From DASPWW01 sp050697195 (lineage in GTDB: Bacteria > Actinomycetota > Thermoleophilia > Solirubrobacterales > 70-9): DNA of 11,536 bases. Of the stretch, positions 1-7,398 are shown piece by piece (within the stretch, counting starts at the first letter, position 1; each line of letters begins with the position of its first letter). The notes beneath the pieces were generated by a model that had not been told where the DNA came from, did not search any database, and saw nothing but the letters and a program-made list of their open reading frames with translations. The position numbers were made by a program, and so were the translations under genes. The stretch covers positions 1-11,536 of the forward strand of contig JBOGZL010000109.1 in NCBI GenBank assembly GCA_050697195.1. Direction: 5' to 3'.

Positions 1-618
1 ATCAATGCCCGCGACGTGCTCCGCTTCGCGTCCGCCGTCGCGGGGTTTTCTGTCAACTCCCACCCGACCGTGCAGGAGCGTCACCGGCTGGGGCGCGAGG
101 AACGCGCGCGCCGCGCCGGGCGGGACGATCGCCTGTCCCCGGGTCCCCCGGCCGGTGCGCGCCCTCGCGCTCCGCGCGGCGGCGTAGGCGCAAATGCGGG
201 TCGGCGCCGCCCCGATCCGCACCGGGGTCCGGAGCGTCCGCCGCACCCGCCCCATCACCCCTCCCAGGTGCCCGCCCCACAGGCCCTTCAGCCCGTCACC
301 CTCGAAATACGCCTCGCCCGGCCGCACCCCCTCCACCGCGGCGCCGAGCCCCTCCAGGCGGCGCATCACCGCCTCCCACGACGACTCCGTGCGCTCCGCG
401 TCCGGCGCCACCAGCACCAGCTCGGGGCAGCGCGCGAGAGCCTCCCCGATCCGCATCCCGGGCCGCACCCCGAACGCCTCCGCGGGGCCCGACACCTCGC
501 CGACCGCCTGCGCTCCCCCCGGCTCGGGCGCCAGCGCAGCGGGCCGCAGGAGCACCTCCCGGCGGCTGCCCGCCGCAGCCACGAGCGTGAAGCGAGGAAC
601 CAGCACGCAGACGATCAT
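1..618 (-). CDS. imuB: ImuB-like Y-family DNA polymerase homologue (partial, 3' end outside window)
   Basis: An open minus-strand frame runs from an ATG at 618 to the left edge, 206 codons with no stop. The N-terminus reads MIVCVLVPRF, followed by a PAEAFGVRPGMRIGEALARC segment and a GVRPGEAYFEGDGL segment, all typical of ImuB-type Y-family polymerases. The N-terminal catalytic Asp of active Y polymerases is absent (VCVLVPRF), and the usual S-I-D-E-A-Y site reads R-P-G-E-A-Y, so the protein is probably catalytically inactive. From family knowledge, ImuB bridges the beta clamp and DnaE2 in SOS mutagenesis. An in-frame ATG also lies at 627, but a stop at 634-636 limits the choice to these two. 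I prefer 618 because of the promoter geometry. Below about position 75 the frame loses its G/C third-position bias and family resemblance. No imuA or dnaE2 lies in the window. The family call is firm, the downstream end is not. Confidence 0.8.
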   Translation of the reverse strand, partial: MIVCVLVPRFTLVAAAGSRREVLLRPAALAPEPGGAQAVGEVSGPAEAFGVRPGMRIGEALARCPELVLVAPDAERTESSWEAVMRRLEGLGAAVEGVRPGEAYFEGDGLKGLWGGHLGGVMGRVRRTLRTPVRIGAAPTRICAYAAARSARARTGRGTRGQAIVPPGAARAFLAPQPVTLLHGRVGVDRKPRDGGREAEHVAGID

Positions 619-654
619 CGAACACATGTTCGCTCACGTCGGGCGGAAGGTCAA
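618..654 (-). promoter_or_regulatory. SOS (LexA) box with overlapping promoter of imuB
   Basis: Positions 619-632 read CGAACACATGTTCG, a perfect match to the Gram-positive/actinobacterial LexA consensus CGAACRNRYGTTCG. On the minus strand a TTGACC -35 (649-654) sits 17 nt before GAACAT (626-631), which overlaps the LexA box. A start 7-8 nt further on would fall on the A of the ATG at 618. LexA bound here would block the -10, and the transcript would be leaderless. The box is read directly. The -10 is weak and the start site is inferred. Confidence 0.8.
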
Positions 655-685
655 GCCAAAGTGAGGCTGATGGGATCATGCTGCG

Positions 686-1189
686 ATGAGGCGGATCGCC
701 CTGCTCGCCGCCGTGCTCGCGATCACGGCTCTCACCGGGTGCGGAGAGGGGGACGACGGTGGAGCGGAGGGCGCGCCGCCCGAGGCCGGTGCGCCGAGCG
801 ATGTCGCCGGCGACGCCGACCCCGAGGCCGTGAAGGTGATCTCCGCCTGGTCCGAGGCGCTTAGGCGGGGCGACATCGACGCCGCCGCCGACCTGTTCGC
901 GATCCCCAGCGTCGCCGAGAACGGCCCGATCCTCGTCCGGATCGACAGCGAGCAGAAGGCGCGCCTGTTCAACCAGTCGCTTCCCTGCGGGGGTCGCCTG
1001 ATCCGCGCCGAGGGGACCGGTGAGCTCACGACCGCCACCTTCCGGCTCACCGAGCGGCCGGGGCCCGGGAGCTGCGGCGACGGGACCGGGGAAACCGCGA
1101 AGACGGCGTTCGTGATCCGCGACGGGGAGATCGTGGAGTGGAGGCGGGTCGGCGAGGGTCAGCCGACCGCGCCCGGAACCGTCACCTGA
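686..1189 (+). CDS. Small lipoprotein, possible NTF2/SnoaL-like fold
   Basis: This is a 167-residue protein. It begins with two Arg, a hydrophobic stretch and a lipobox L-T-G-C with the modified Cys at residue 19, followed by a Gly/Glu/Asp/Pro-rich linker to about residue 45. It should therefore be an exported, lipid-anchored protein. The folded part starts with an amphipathic segment (KVISAWSEALRRGDIDAAADLF) and ends with FVIRDGEIVEWRRV. That order of an opening helix pair and a closing strand with a 'dG-I-v-eWR' pattern recalls NTF2/SnoaL-like domains, but I cannot assign a ligand or reaction. Two further Cys (in LPCGG and GSCGDG) could form a disulphide. There is no convincing Shine-Dalgarno before the ATG, so leaderless translation is possible. 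The gene diverges from imuB across 67 bp and is followed 141 bp later by the binding-protein gene. Confidence 0.75.
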   Translation: MRRIALLAAVLAITALTGCGEGDDGGAEGAPPEAGAPSDVAGDADPEAVKVISAWSEALRRGDIDAAADLFAIPSVAENGPILVRIDSEQKARLFNQSLPCGGRLIRAEGTGELTTATFRLTERPGPGSCGDGTGETAKTAFVIRDGEIVEWRRVGEGQPTAPGTVT

Positions 1190-1330
1190 CGCCTGAGCGA
1201 GGGTGCAAATCGCGCTCCACTATTGATGTTCCTCCAACTTCGGTATAGGACTATTGTCTGCGTACGGGCCAGTGGGCCCAGGTACCGGGGCAATACCTGA
1301 AATTCACGCAGAGTCTGGAGAGGAGAGTTC
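1190..1330 (+). promoter_or_regulatory. Leader and probable promoter region of the binding-protein gene
   Basis: This 141-bp gap is more A/T-rich than its surroundings in the stretch 1221-1257. A TTGATG (1223-1228) and TATAGG (1244-1249) are present, but the 15-nt spacer is short, so the promoter is only tentative. A small hairpin, GGGCC-AGTG-GGCCC, lies at 1266-1279. A strong Shine-Dalgarno, GGAGAGGAGAG (1317-1327), ends 3 nt before the ATG at 1331, with its AGGAG core 5 nt away. I see no riboswitch-like conserved core. Confidence 0.4.
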
Positions 1331-2641
1331 ATGAGACGTTTCAAGCTCGTCTGGCTCGCGCTTGGGGTCGTCGGCCTAACGCTTGGGCTTGCGGCATGCG
1401 GCGGCGACGACGACGGTGACGGCGGCGGTGGCGAGACCACACTCGACCTGACGGTCGGCGACTCGCTCCCGCTGAGCGGCGACCTGGCGGACTTCGGACC
1501 GCCCGGCGACAAGGCCGCGCAGATCGCGGTCGAGGAAGTGATCAACCCGGCGATCGAGGAAGCCGGCTCCGATCACACCGTGAACCTCGTCACCGAGGAC
1601 AACGAGACCAACCCGCAGGCGGCCGTCCAGGCCGCGCGGAAGATGATCGAGACGGACGATGCGAGCTGCATCGCCGGTGCGTGGGCGTCCGCGGACACGA
1701 TCCCGACCTTCGAGTCGGTGACCTCCCGCGAGGGCGTCCTGCAGATCTCGCCCGCGTCGACGAGCGACGAGATCACCGGTCTCGACGATCCCGACGGTCT
1801 GATGAACCGCACCTCGCCCCCCGACTCGTTCCAGGGTCCGACTCTGGCCGACTACATGGAGGATGAGCTCGGTGGAGCCGAGGGTGTGACCGTCAACGTG
1901 GGCGCCCGCAACGACGCCTACGGGACCGGCCTCGCCGACACGTTCGGCGCCGCCTGGGAGGAGAAGGGCGGCACGATCGGCGAGGAGGTGGTCTACGACC
2001 CCGAGCAGCCCAGCTATGACTCGGAGGCCGGACAGATCACGTCGGGCAACCCGGACGCATTCGTGATCATCGATTTCCCGGAGACCTACAACAAGATGGG
2101 CCCGGCACTGGTCCGGACCGGGGACTTCGATGCGACGCAGGCGTTCATGACCGACGGGCTCGCTTCGAGCGACCTGCCCGCGGACGCCGGCGAGGAGGCG
2201 ACCGAGGGCGCACGCGGTACGGCACCGGGTGCACCCGACAAGGACGATCCCTCGGCAGCGTTCGACAAGCTGTACCTGGACTCGAAGATCGAGCCCGACG
2301 TCGAAAGGCAGACGTTCGATGCCCAGAACTTCGACGCCGTGATCCTGTGCTACCTGGCGGCGGTCGCCGCCGGCTCGACGGACGGCACGGACATGGCCGC
2401 GGAGGTTCGGGACATCAGCGGACCGCCCGGCGACACGTACAGCTGGGAGCAGCTGTCCGACGCGATCACCGCTGTTCAGGACGGTGACGACATCAACTAC
2501 GTCGGCGCGGCCGGCGAGCTCGACCTCGACGAGGCCGGGGACGCCACCGCAGGCGTCTACGACATCTACGAGTACAAGGGTGGCGCGATCGAGATCATCG
2601 ACGAGCTGCCCGTCGCCGCGAAGGTCGAGGAGGAGGAGTAG
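1331..2641 (+). CDS. Branched-chain amino acid-type ABC transporter substrate-binding lipoprotein (LivJ/LivK-like)
   Basis: This 436-residue protein has an N-terminal signal with lipobox L-A-A-C (Cys at residue 23) and then an Asp/Gly-rich linker. The mature domain opens with LTVGDSLPLSGDLADFGPPG, the usual first strand and ligand loop of type I (Peripla_BP_6/HAAT) binding proteins. It continues with ARKMIETDDASCIAGAWAS, which covers the hinge-side helix and the strand before the 'A-S-a-s' ligand loop, and a central VTVNVGARNDAYGTGLADTF segment, equivalent to the 'yg.g....f' second-lobe motif. It should capture a solute outside the membrane and hand it to the LivH/LivM permeases encoded convergently just downstream. 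The protein is strongly acidic and ends in a run of Glu. A strong Shine-Dalgarno precedes it. HAAT family members also bind amides, urea and organic or aromatic acids, so 'branched-chain amino acid' is a family label and the ligand is not established. Confidence 0.9.
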   Translation: MRRFKLVWLALGVVGLTLGLAACGGDDDGDGGGGETTLDLTVGDSLPLSGDLADFGPPGDKAAQIAVEEVINPAIEEAGSDHTVNLVTEDNETNPQAAVQAARKMIETDDASCIAGAWASADTIPTFESVTSREGVLQISPASTSDEITGLDDPDGLMNRTSPPDSFQGPTLADYMEDELGGAEGVTVNVGARNDAYGTGLADTFGAAWEEKGGTIGEEVVYDPEQPSYDSEAGQITSGNPDAFVIIDFPETYNKMGPALVRTGDFDATQAFMTDGLASSDLPADAGEEATEGARGTAPGAPDKDDPSAAFDKLYLDSKIEPDVERQTFDAQNFDAVILCYLAAVAAGSTDGTDMAAEVRDISGPPGDTYSWEQLSDAITAVQDGDDINYVGAAGELDLDEAGDATAGVYDIYEYKGGAIEIIDELPVAAKVEEEE

Positions 2642-2653
2642 CGCAGCAGTGAG

Positions 2654-2672
2654 GCGCAGCTAGACGCTGCGC
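2654..2672. terminator. Hairpin between convergent genes (first of two)
   Basis: A perfect 7-bp stem (GCGCAGC / GCTGCGC) encloses a 5-nt loop (TAGAC), starting 12 nt after the stop of the binding-protein gene. No T-tract follows, as is common in high-GC actinobacteria. It could terminate the plus-strand transcript or stabilise its 3' end. Confidence 0.5.
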
Positions 2673-2682
2673 ACGAAGGTGG

Positions 2683-2710
2683 AGCGGCCGGGGCCTAGGC
2701 TCCGGCCGCT
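2683..2710. terminator. Strong bidirectional hairpin overlapping the livF stop codon
   Basis: AGCGGCCGG (2683-2691) pairs perfectly with CCGGCCGCT (2702-2710). The intervening GGCCTAGGCT can add a G-T pair and two G-C pairs. The structure is symmetrical, so it can act on transcripts from both sides. Its minus-strand 3' arm begins at the livF TAG (2695-2697). It lacks a long T-tract. Confidence 0.6.
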
Positions 2711-3480
2711 TCGCTTTCCGCCGCCGCCTCCTCGGGCCGATCGACCCGGGCGGTGCCGCCGAGGTAGAGCTCGGCGACCTTCGGATCGTTGAGCAGCTCG
2801 CCGCCCGTACCCTGGAAGCGGTTCGTGCCGACGTCGAGCACGTATCCACGTGTCGACATCGCCAGCGCGCGGCTGGCGTTCTGCTCCACCATCACGAGCG
2901 TCACCCCGGTGCGGTTGATCTCCCCGCACTTGTCGAAGATCGCGTCGACGAACGCGGGCGCGAGGCCGGCGGAGGGCTCGTCGAGCAGCAGCACCTGCGG
3001 GTCGGGCATCAGCGCGCGCGCCATCGCCACCATCTGGCGCTCGCCGCCGCTCATCGTGCCCACGACCTGGTCCTCGCGCTCCCCCAGCCTTGGAAAGACG
3101 TCGTACATCCGCGCGATCCGCTCGTTCGCCCCGGACGGGTCGAGCGCGCCCATCTCCAGGTTCTCCTCCACGGTGAGGCTCGGAAAGACGTTGTCGAGCT
3201 GTGGCACGTAGCTCATCCCGCTCCGGGTGATGTCGTGCGGCTTCAGCCCGGTGATGTCGTTATCGCGGAACACGACGACCCCGCGCCGCGGGCGCAGGAG
3301 TCCGAAGATCGTCTTGATCAGGGTCGACTTCCCGGCGCCGTTGGGGCCGATCACGGTCACGATCTCGCCCTCGCGTGCCTCGAGCGACACCCCGTTGAGG
3401 ATGTCGACCTCCTCGACGTAGCCGGCCACCACGTCCTCCACGCGGAGAACGACCCCGTTCGCGCTTGGGTCAGCGGCCAT
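2695..3480 (-). CDS. livF: LivF-like ABC transporter ATPase
   Basis: This is a 261-residue ATP-binding subunit of a branched-chain amino acid-type importer. It energises uptake with the LivG ATPase at the cytoplasmic face of LivH/LivM. Visible motifs are Walker A GPNGAGKST (45-53), Q-loop Gln94 (YVPQ), signature M-SGGERQ (143-149), and Walker B VLLLDE (163-168) with D-loop SAGLAP. The H-loop position reads V-E-Q-N (198-201), with Gln instead of His. This is the normal LivF pattern and separates it from LivG. I chose the ATG at 3480 rather than the GTG-type extension to 3513 because a GGAGGGAG ribosome site lies just upstream of 3480 and the family domain begins soon after. The start overlaps the livG stop by 11 bp, so translation is probably coupled. 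It is the last gene of the operon. Confidence 0.93.
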   Translation of the reverse strand: MAADPSANGVVLRVEDVVAGYVEEVDILNGVSLEAREGEIVTVIGPNGAGKSTLIKTIFGLLRPRRGVVVFRDNDITGLKPHDITRSGMSYVPQLDNVFPSLTVEENLEMGALDPSGANERIARMYDVFPRLGEREDQVVGTMSGGERQMVAMARALMPDPQVLLLDEPSAGLAPAFVDAIFDKCGEINRTGVTLVMVEQNASRALAMSTRGYVLDVGTNRFQGTGGELLNDPKVAELYLGGTARVDRPEEAAAESEAAGA

Positions 3481-4339
3481 CCCCGCTCCCTCCACCCGCG
3501 GTGACCTCGGCACCCGGATCGCGCACGGTCCCCGAGCCGAGATAGGCGTCGATCACGCGCTTGTCGGCGCGCACCTCCTCCGGCGTGCCGTCGGTGATCA
3601 CGCGCCCTTCGGCCATCACGATCACGCGGTCGGAGTGGTTCATCACCACCTCCATGTCGTGCTCGATGAACAGGAAGGTCACGCCCTGCTCGGCGCGCAG
3701 CCGCTTCATGTGATCGAGCAGCCGGCGGCCCAGGGTCGGGTTGATGCCCGCCATCGGCTCGTCGAGCAGCAGCAGCCGAGGACGGGTCATCAGCGCCCGC
3801 GCAAGCTCGAGCAGCTTGCGCTGCCCCCCCGAGAGGGTCCCGGCGTAGTGGTCCGCGAGGTCCTGGAGGTTGAACACCTCCAGCAGCTCGATCGCCTCCG
3901 AGCGCACCTCGAGCTCCCGTCTGCGCGCCGCCGCGGGCCTGGTCAGGAGCCCGAGGAGATGCTCCCCCGGCTGGTCGGGCGCCGCGAGCATCATGTTGTC
4001 GATCACGGGCATCCGCGCGAGCGCCTTGGTGATCTGAAACGTCCGCACCATCCCGAGCCGCGCGATCGCGTGCGGCGCGCGCCCCAGGATCGACGAGCCC
4101 TGGAAGCTCGCCGCTCCGCCGTCGGAGCCGTAGAAGCCGGTGATCACGTTGAAGAACGTCGTCTTGCCGGCGCCGTTGGGGCCGATCAGCGCCGTGATCG
4201 AGCCCTCGCCGACCTCGAGGCTCGCGCCGTCGACGGCGAAGATCCCGCCGAAGTGCTTGACGACCTCGGTCGCCTCGAGGATCGGCCCCCCGTTGCGGGA
4301 CCCGGCGGCCGCCGCGACACGCGTTGCCTCACTCGCCAA
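3470..4339 (-). CDS. livG: LivG-like ABC transporter ATPase
   Basis: This 289-residue partner ATPase of LivF carries Walker A GPNGAGKTT, signature LSGGQRKLLELARAL, Walker B LLLLDEPMAGINP and a canonical H-loop with His in FIEHDMEVVM. Its C-terminal part (VITDGTPEEVRADKRVIDAYLG) matches the tail domain typical of LivG proteins. Translation appears to start at a TTG (4337-4339). No ATG or GTG is available in frame near the domain start, and an excellent AAGGAGGAG (4347-4355, minus strand) sits 7 nt upstream, inside the livM coding region. The start overlaps the livM stop by 11 bp. The first 18 or so residues are an Ala-rich extension before the conserved ILEATEVVKHFGG. TTG in place of ATG may lower its translation relative to its neighbours. 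Confidence 0.93.
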   Translation of the reverse strand: MASEATRVAAAAGSRNGGPILEATEVVKHFGGIFAVDGASLEVGEGSITALIGPNGAGKTTFFNVITGFYGSDGGAASFQGSSILGRAPHAIARLGMVRTFQITKALARMPVIDNMMLAAPDQPGEHLLGLLTRPAAARRRELEVRSEAIELLEVFNLQDLADHYAGTLSGGQRKLLELARALMTRPRLLLLDEPMAGINPTLGRRLLDHMKRLRAEQGVTFLFIEHDMEVVMNHSDRVIVMAEGRVITDGTPEEVRADKRVIDAYLGSGTVRDPGAEVTAGGGSGDGR

Positions 4340-5321
4340 GGACCATCTCCTCCTTCTTGCCGAACATCCCCTGGGGCCGGAACGCCATCAGCAGGATCAG
4401 CGCGAGCCCGACGATGATGAACCGCAGCGCCGCGATCTGCTGCTCCTCGAGCGGCAGCTCGATGAAGCGCATCCCCTCGAAGATCGTCCAGAAGATCAGC
4501 GAGCCGACCGCGACTCCGTAATAGTTCGCGAGCCCGCCCAGGATCAGGATCCCCATCCCGGTGAACGTGACGATGGGCTCGAACTCCGTCGGGTTGACGA
4601 AGTTGAGGTTGAGCGCGAGGAAGAACCCTGCGATCGCGCCGCACGCTCCCGCGATCGACAGCGACTGGATCTTGTACACGAACGTGTTCTTGCCGAGCGC
4701 GCGGGCGGCGTCCTCGTCCTCGCGGATCGCGCGCAGCACCCGCCCCCAGGGCGTGTTCTGCATGAACCACAGCCCGACCGTGAGCAGCGCGGCCGTGACC
4801 CAGACCACGATCAGGAGCGGGAACAGCGTCTCGGGGTCGCTCCATCCGAGGTTCTGGAGCCAGCCCTCGATCGTCTCCGAGATCGAGTCCCACTCGTCGC
4901 TGAACCCGATCAGCCCCTGGTTGCCGCCCGTCAGGGAGCGGGCGTTGAGCGCGAACAGCCGCACCGCCTCGGCGGCGGCGATCGTCGCGATCGCGAAGTA
5001 GTCGGCGCGCAGGCGCAGCGAGGGGAGCCCGACGACGAGCCCGAACGCGATCGTGATCAGGATCGCGAGCGGGAGCGCGAGCCAGAAGCTGATCAGGCCG
5101 TCGCCGTCGGCTCCGCCCGTGGTGAGAATCGCCATCGAGTACGCCCCGACCGCCATGAACCCGGCCTGGCCGAAGTTGATGATCCCCGTGTAGCCGACGT
5201 TGATCTGCAGCCCGAGCGCGAAGATCGTGAAGATCCCGGCGAGGATCCCCACGCTGGTCCAGAACCCGACGGAGCCGAGCTCGGAGAGGGTGATCCCGAG
5301 GGGCAGCTCGAGCCCGGTCAT
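4329..5321 (-). CDS. livM: LivM-like permease of branched-chain amino acid-type ABC transporter
   Basis: This 330-residue integral membrane protein has multiple hydrophobic segments. Family landmarks are the early NVGYTGIINFGQAGFMAVGAY stretch, the RADYFAIATIAAAEAVRL segment, GGNQGL, and the cytoplasmic coupling loop RVLRAIREDEDAARALGKN that contacts the ATPases. The C-terminus ends in the FRPQG-x-FGKK motif shared with LivH. With LivH it forms the membrane channel. The same frame stays open upstream to 6023, but that part is a shadow of livH. The ATG at 5321 follows a GGGAAGGCGAGA ribosome site and overlaps the livH stop in an ATGA arrangement, which fixes the start. Confidence 0.93.
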   Translation of the reverse strand: MTGLELPLGITLSELGSVGFWTSVGILAGIFTIFALGLQINVGYTGIINFGQAGFMAVGAYSMAILTTGGADGDGLISFWLALPLAILITIAFGLVVGLPSLRLRADYFAIATIAAAEAVRLFALNARSLTGGNQGLIGFSDEWDSISETIEGWLQNLGWSDPETLFPLLIVVWVTAALLTVGLWFMQNTPWGRVLRAIREDEDAARALGKNTFVYKIQSLSIAGACGAIAGFFLALNLNFVNPTEFEPIVTFTGMGILILGGLANYYGVAVGSLIFWTIFEGMRFIELPLEEQQIAALRFIIVGLALILLMAFRPQGMFGKKEEMVLGE

Positions 5322-6328
5322 ATCGATCTCGCCTTCCCGAAGATTCCCTGCGGGCGGATCACGAGCGCGATGATCAGGATCACGAAGCCGATGAACGTCT
5401 TCCACCGTGCGTCGACGACGAGCGTCGACCACTCGATGACGACCCCGAGCACCAGGCCCGCCGCCAGCGCCCCGAACGCGTCTCCGATCCCACCGAGGAC
5501 GACGGCGGCGAAGATGATCACCAGGAGCTCGAACCCGAGCTCCGGCCTGATGTCGGTCGTCATCGCCGCCATCACGCCCGCGAGCCCCGCGAGGGCGCCC
5601 GCGAATATCCACGTCCACAGGATCACCCTCGAGGTGTCGATCCCCGCCGTCTCGGCGAGGTCGAGGTTGTCCGAGAGCGCCCGCATCCGCTTCCCGAGCA
5701 GCGTGTAGCGGAGCATCAGGCCGATCGCGACGAGCACGACCACGCCGACCACGATCACGATCAGCTTCGTCTGCCCGATCCGGAGCCCGAGGAAGTCGAC
5801 GGTGTCGGTGACGTTGACGTCGAGGAACCGGATCTCGGTGCTCCAGATGTACTGGATCACGTACCGGATCACGAGCGCGAGCCCGATCGACATCAGGATC
5901 AGCTGGAGCACGCCGGCTCCCCGCGCCCGCATCGGCCCCCACATCACCCGCTCGAGGAAGATCCCGAGCACCGCGGTCGTCGCCATCGCGAACAGGATCC
6001 CGAGGATCACGGGCATCCCCCACGTGACGTTGATCAGGTACGCCATGTACGCGCCGAAGGTGAGGAAGTCGCCGTGCGCAAAGTTGACCAGCCGGAGGAT
6101 CGCGTACACGAGCGTGAGCCCGATCGCGCCGAGCGCGTAGATCGCGCCGAGCGAGAGCCCGTTGAGCCCCGTCTGGGCGACGTCGTGGAACCCCTTCGCA
6201 GCCACCAACACGACCACGATCACGCCGAGCACCGCGGCGGCGGCGACGGCGGGACGGCGATTGGCCGCGGCGCGCAGGCGCTCGGCCGGCGTCAGCTCCC
6301 TGCTGGGGGACAGTGCTCCTGCCTCCAT
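5318..6328 (-). CDS. livH: LivH-like permease of branched-chain amino acid-type ABC transporter
   Basis: This 336-residue membrane permease starts with about 28 polar residues (MEAGALSPSRELTPAERLRAAA), then a hydrophobic segment and the LivH hallmark GLSLGAIYALGAIGLTLVYAILR with NFAHGDFLTFGAY. A later cytoplasmic loop (MRALSDNLDLAETAGIDTSRV) is the predicted contact with the ATPase subunits. It ends in the VIRPQGIFGK motif. The protein is longer at the N-terminus than many LivH proteins because of the polar extension. The ATG at 6328 overlaps the TGA of the upstream dehydrogenase gene by one base (TGATG), and the ATG of livM overlaps its own stop by 4 bp, so the whole set is expected to be translated from one message. 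Confidence 0.93.
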   Translation of the reverse strand: MEAGALSPSRELTPAERLRAAANRRPAVAAAAVLGVIVVVLVAAKGFHDVAQTGLNGLSLGAIYALGAIGLTLVYAILRLVNFAHGDFLTFGAYMAYLINVTWGMPVILGILFAMATTAVLGIFLERVMWGPMRARGAGVLQLILMSIGLALVIRYVIQYIWSTEIRFLDVNVTDTVDFLGLRIGQTKLIVIVVGVVVLVAIGLMLRYTLLGKRMRALSDNLDLAETAGIDTSRVILWTWIFAGALAGLAGVMAAMTTDIRPELGFELLVIIFAAVVLGGIGDAFGALAAGLVLGVVIEWSTLVVDARWKTFIGFVILIIALVIRPQGIFGKARSI

Positions 6329-7398
6329 CAGCGAGTCAATCCTATGCGCTTGATCACTTCATCTGCGAACTGGGTCGTCCCGGCGTGGCCGCCGAGGTCG
6401 GGTGTACGGATACCCGCTGCGGTGGTCTCAAACACCCCGGCGTAGATCGCCCGCGACGCGCGGGCGGCCCCCTCGAGCCCGGCTTCGCCCGCATGGTGGA
6501 GAAGCGCGGCGGCCGCGAGGATCATCCCCATCGGGTTCGCGACGTCCTTCCCGAGCAGCGCCGGCGCCGTCCCGTGGGGCGCCTCGGTCATCGCGACGGT
6601 GGTCCGATCGTGCTCGTCGATCCCGAGCAGGACCGACTCCGCCCCGGCGATCGAGCCGTAGAGCGGGAGCACGAGGTCCGACAGCAGGTCCCCGTCGCGG
6701 TTCAGGGCCGGGATCGCGAGCGGCACGTCCGCCGCCCCGCCGACGAGCCCCGCGTACGTGGCGTCGATCAGCACCGGCTCGTAGCCGACCTCGGGGTGGC
6801 GCTGCGCGGCGGCGTCCATCTCCTCCTTCAGCATCCCCTCGTACACGGGGCTCACGGTCCACTTCGGCCCCCCGTACACGCGCCCGCCGAGGCTCCTCGC
6901 CGTCCGAAACGCGAACTCGGCGACCGCGCGGCACACGGCGCGGCTGATCCGCTCGGTGCGAAACCCGAGCTCGTCCTCGCCGGAGCGCTCGCGCCACTGC
7001 TTCGCGCCGTACGCGTCGCCGACCGCCATCCGGCAGACCGCGATCGGATGGTGGACCCCGGCCACCGGGGTCACCCCGGGAATCCGCCGCCCGGTGCGGA
7101 CGATCACCTTTCCGTCAACGCCCTCGCGGATGATCCGGTTCGGGCTCCCGACGCCCTCGGCGCCCTCGGGGGTGATCGTCGCCGCCTTCAGCCCGTAGCC
7201 CGCGGCGACGATCGCCGCCGCCGCGTCGTGGCAGACGCGGTTCTCGGTCCTGCGGCGGTTCTCGAGCGAGAGGTCGATGCGCTCGAGCTCGGCCTCGATC
7301 CCGATCACGTTCGGCTCGAGCACCCGCAGCGCCTGCTCGAGCAGCTCCTGCCCCGTCTCGTCTCCCTCGAGCACGACTATCCTCAGGTTCCTCGCCAT
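6328..7398 (-). CDS. Isocitrate/isopropylmalate-family dehydrogenase
   Basis: This 356-residue member of the beta-decarboxylating dehydrogenase family (isocitrate, 3-isopropylmalate, homoisocitrate, tartrate/malate enzymes) should oxidise a 2-hydroxy-3-carboxy acid with NAD(P) and release CO2. By aligning family motifs from memory, I see the substrate and metal residues conserved: Arg91, Arg101, Arg123, Tyr130, Lys179, Asp212, Asp237 and Asp241 (GDLLSD), with the adenine-loop H-G-T-A-P at 275-279. Oddities are the first loop GDETGQE instead of GDGIGPE, the usual R-E-N-T-E replaced by R-M-A-V-G after Arg123, and GGPKWTVSP around the catalytic Lys. The substrate-choosing region looks like neither textbook LeuB nor Icd, so I leave the symbol empty. 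It is the first gene of the operon. Its stop overlaps livH by one base. It diverges from the zinc-module gene over 60 bp. Confidence 0.85.
   Translation of the reverse strand: MARNLRIVVLEGDETGQELLEQALRVLEPNVIGIEAELERIDLSLENRRRTENRVCHDAAAAIVAAGYGLKAATITPEGAEGVGSPNRIIREGVDGKVIVRTGRRIPGVTPVAGVHHPIAVCRMAVGDAYGAKQWRERSGEDELGFRTERISRAVCRAVAEFAFRTARSLGGRVYGGPKWTVSPVYEGMLKEEMDAAAQRHPEVGYEPVLIDATYAGLVGGAADVPLAIPALNRDGDLLSDLVLPLYGSIAGAESVLLGIDEHDRTTVAMTEAPHGTAPALLGKDVANPMGMILAAAALLHHAGEAGLEGAARASRAIYAGVFETTAAGIRTPDLGGHAGTTQFADEVIKRIGLTR

Noticed and set aside
16..864. Long plus-strand open frame of 282 codons over the imuB region
   Set aside because: It is Arg/Pro/His-rich, antisense to a recognisable ImuB and runs into the 686-1189 gene in another frame. 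It is a shadow of high-GC coding sequence. Only its first 25 codons look protein-like, and these are reported as a finding.
4140..5708. 522-codon plus-strand open frame opposite livG/livM/livH
   Set aside because: Its composition is repetitive Asp/Arg/Glu/Pro, as expected from the complement of G/C-biased codons, and the opposite strand encodes well-defined transporter subunits with all motifs.
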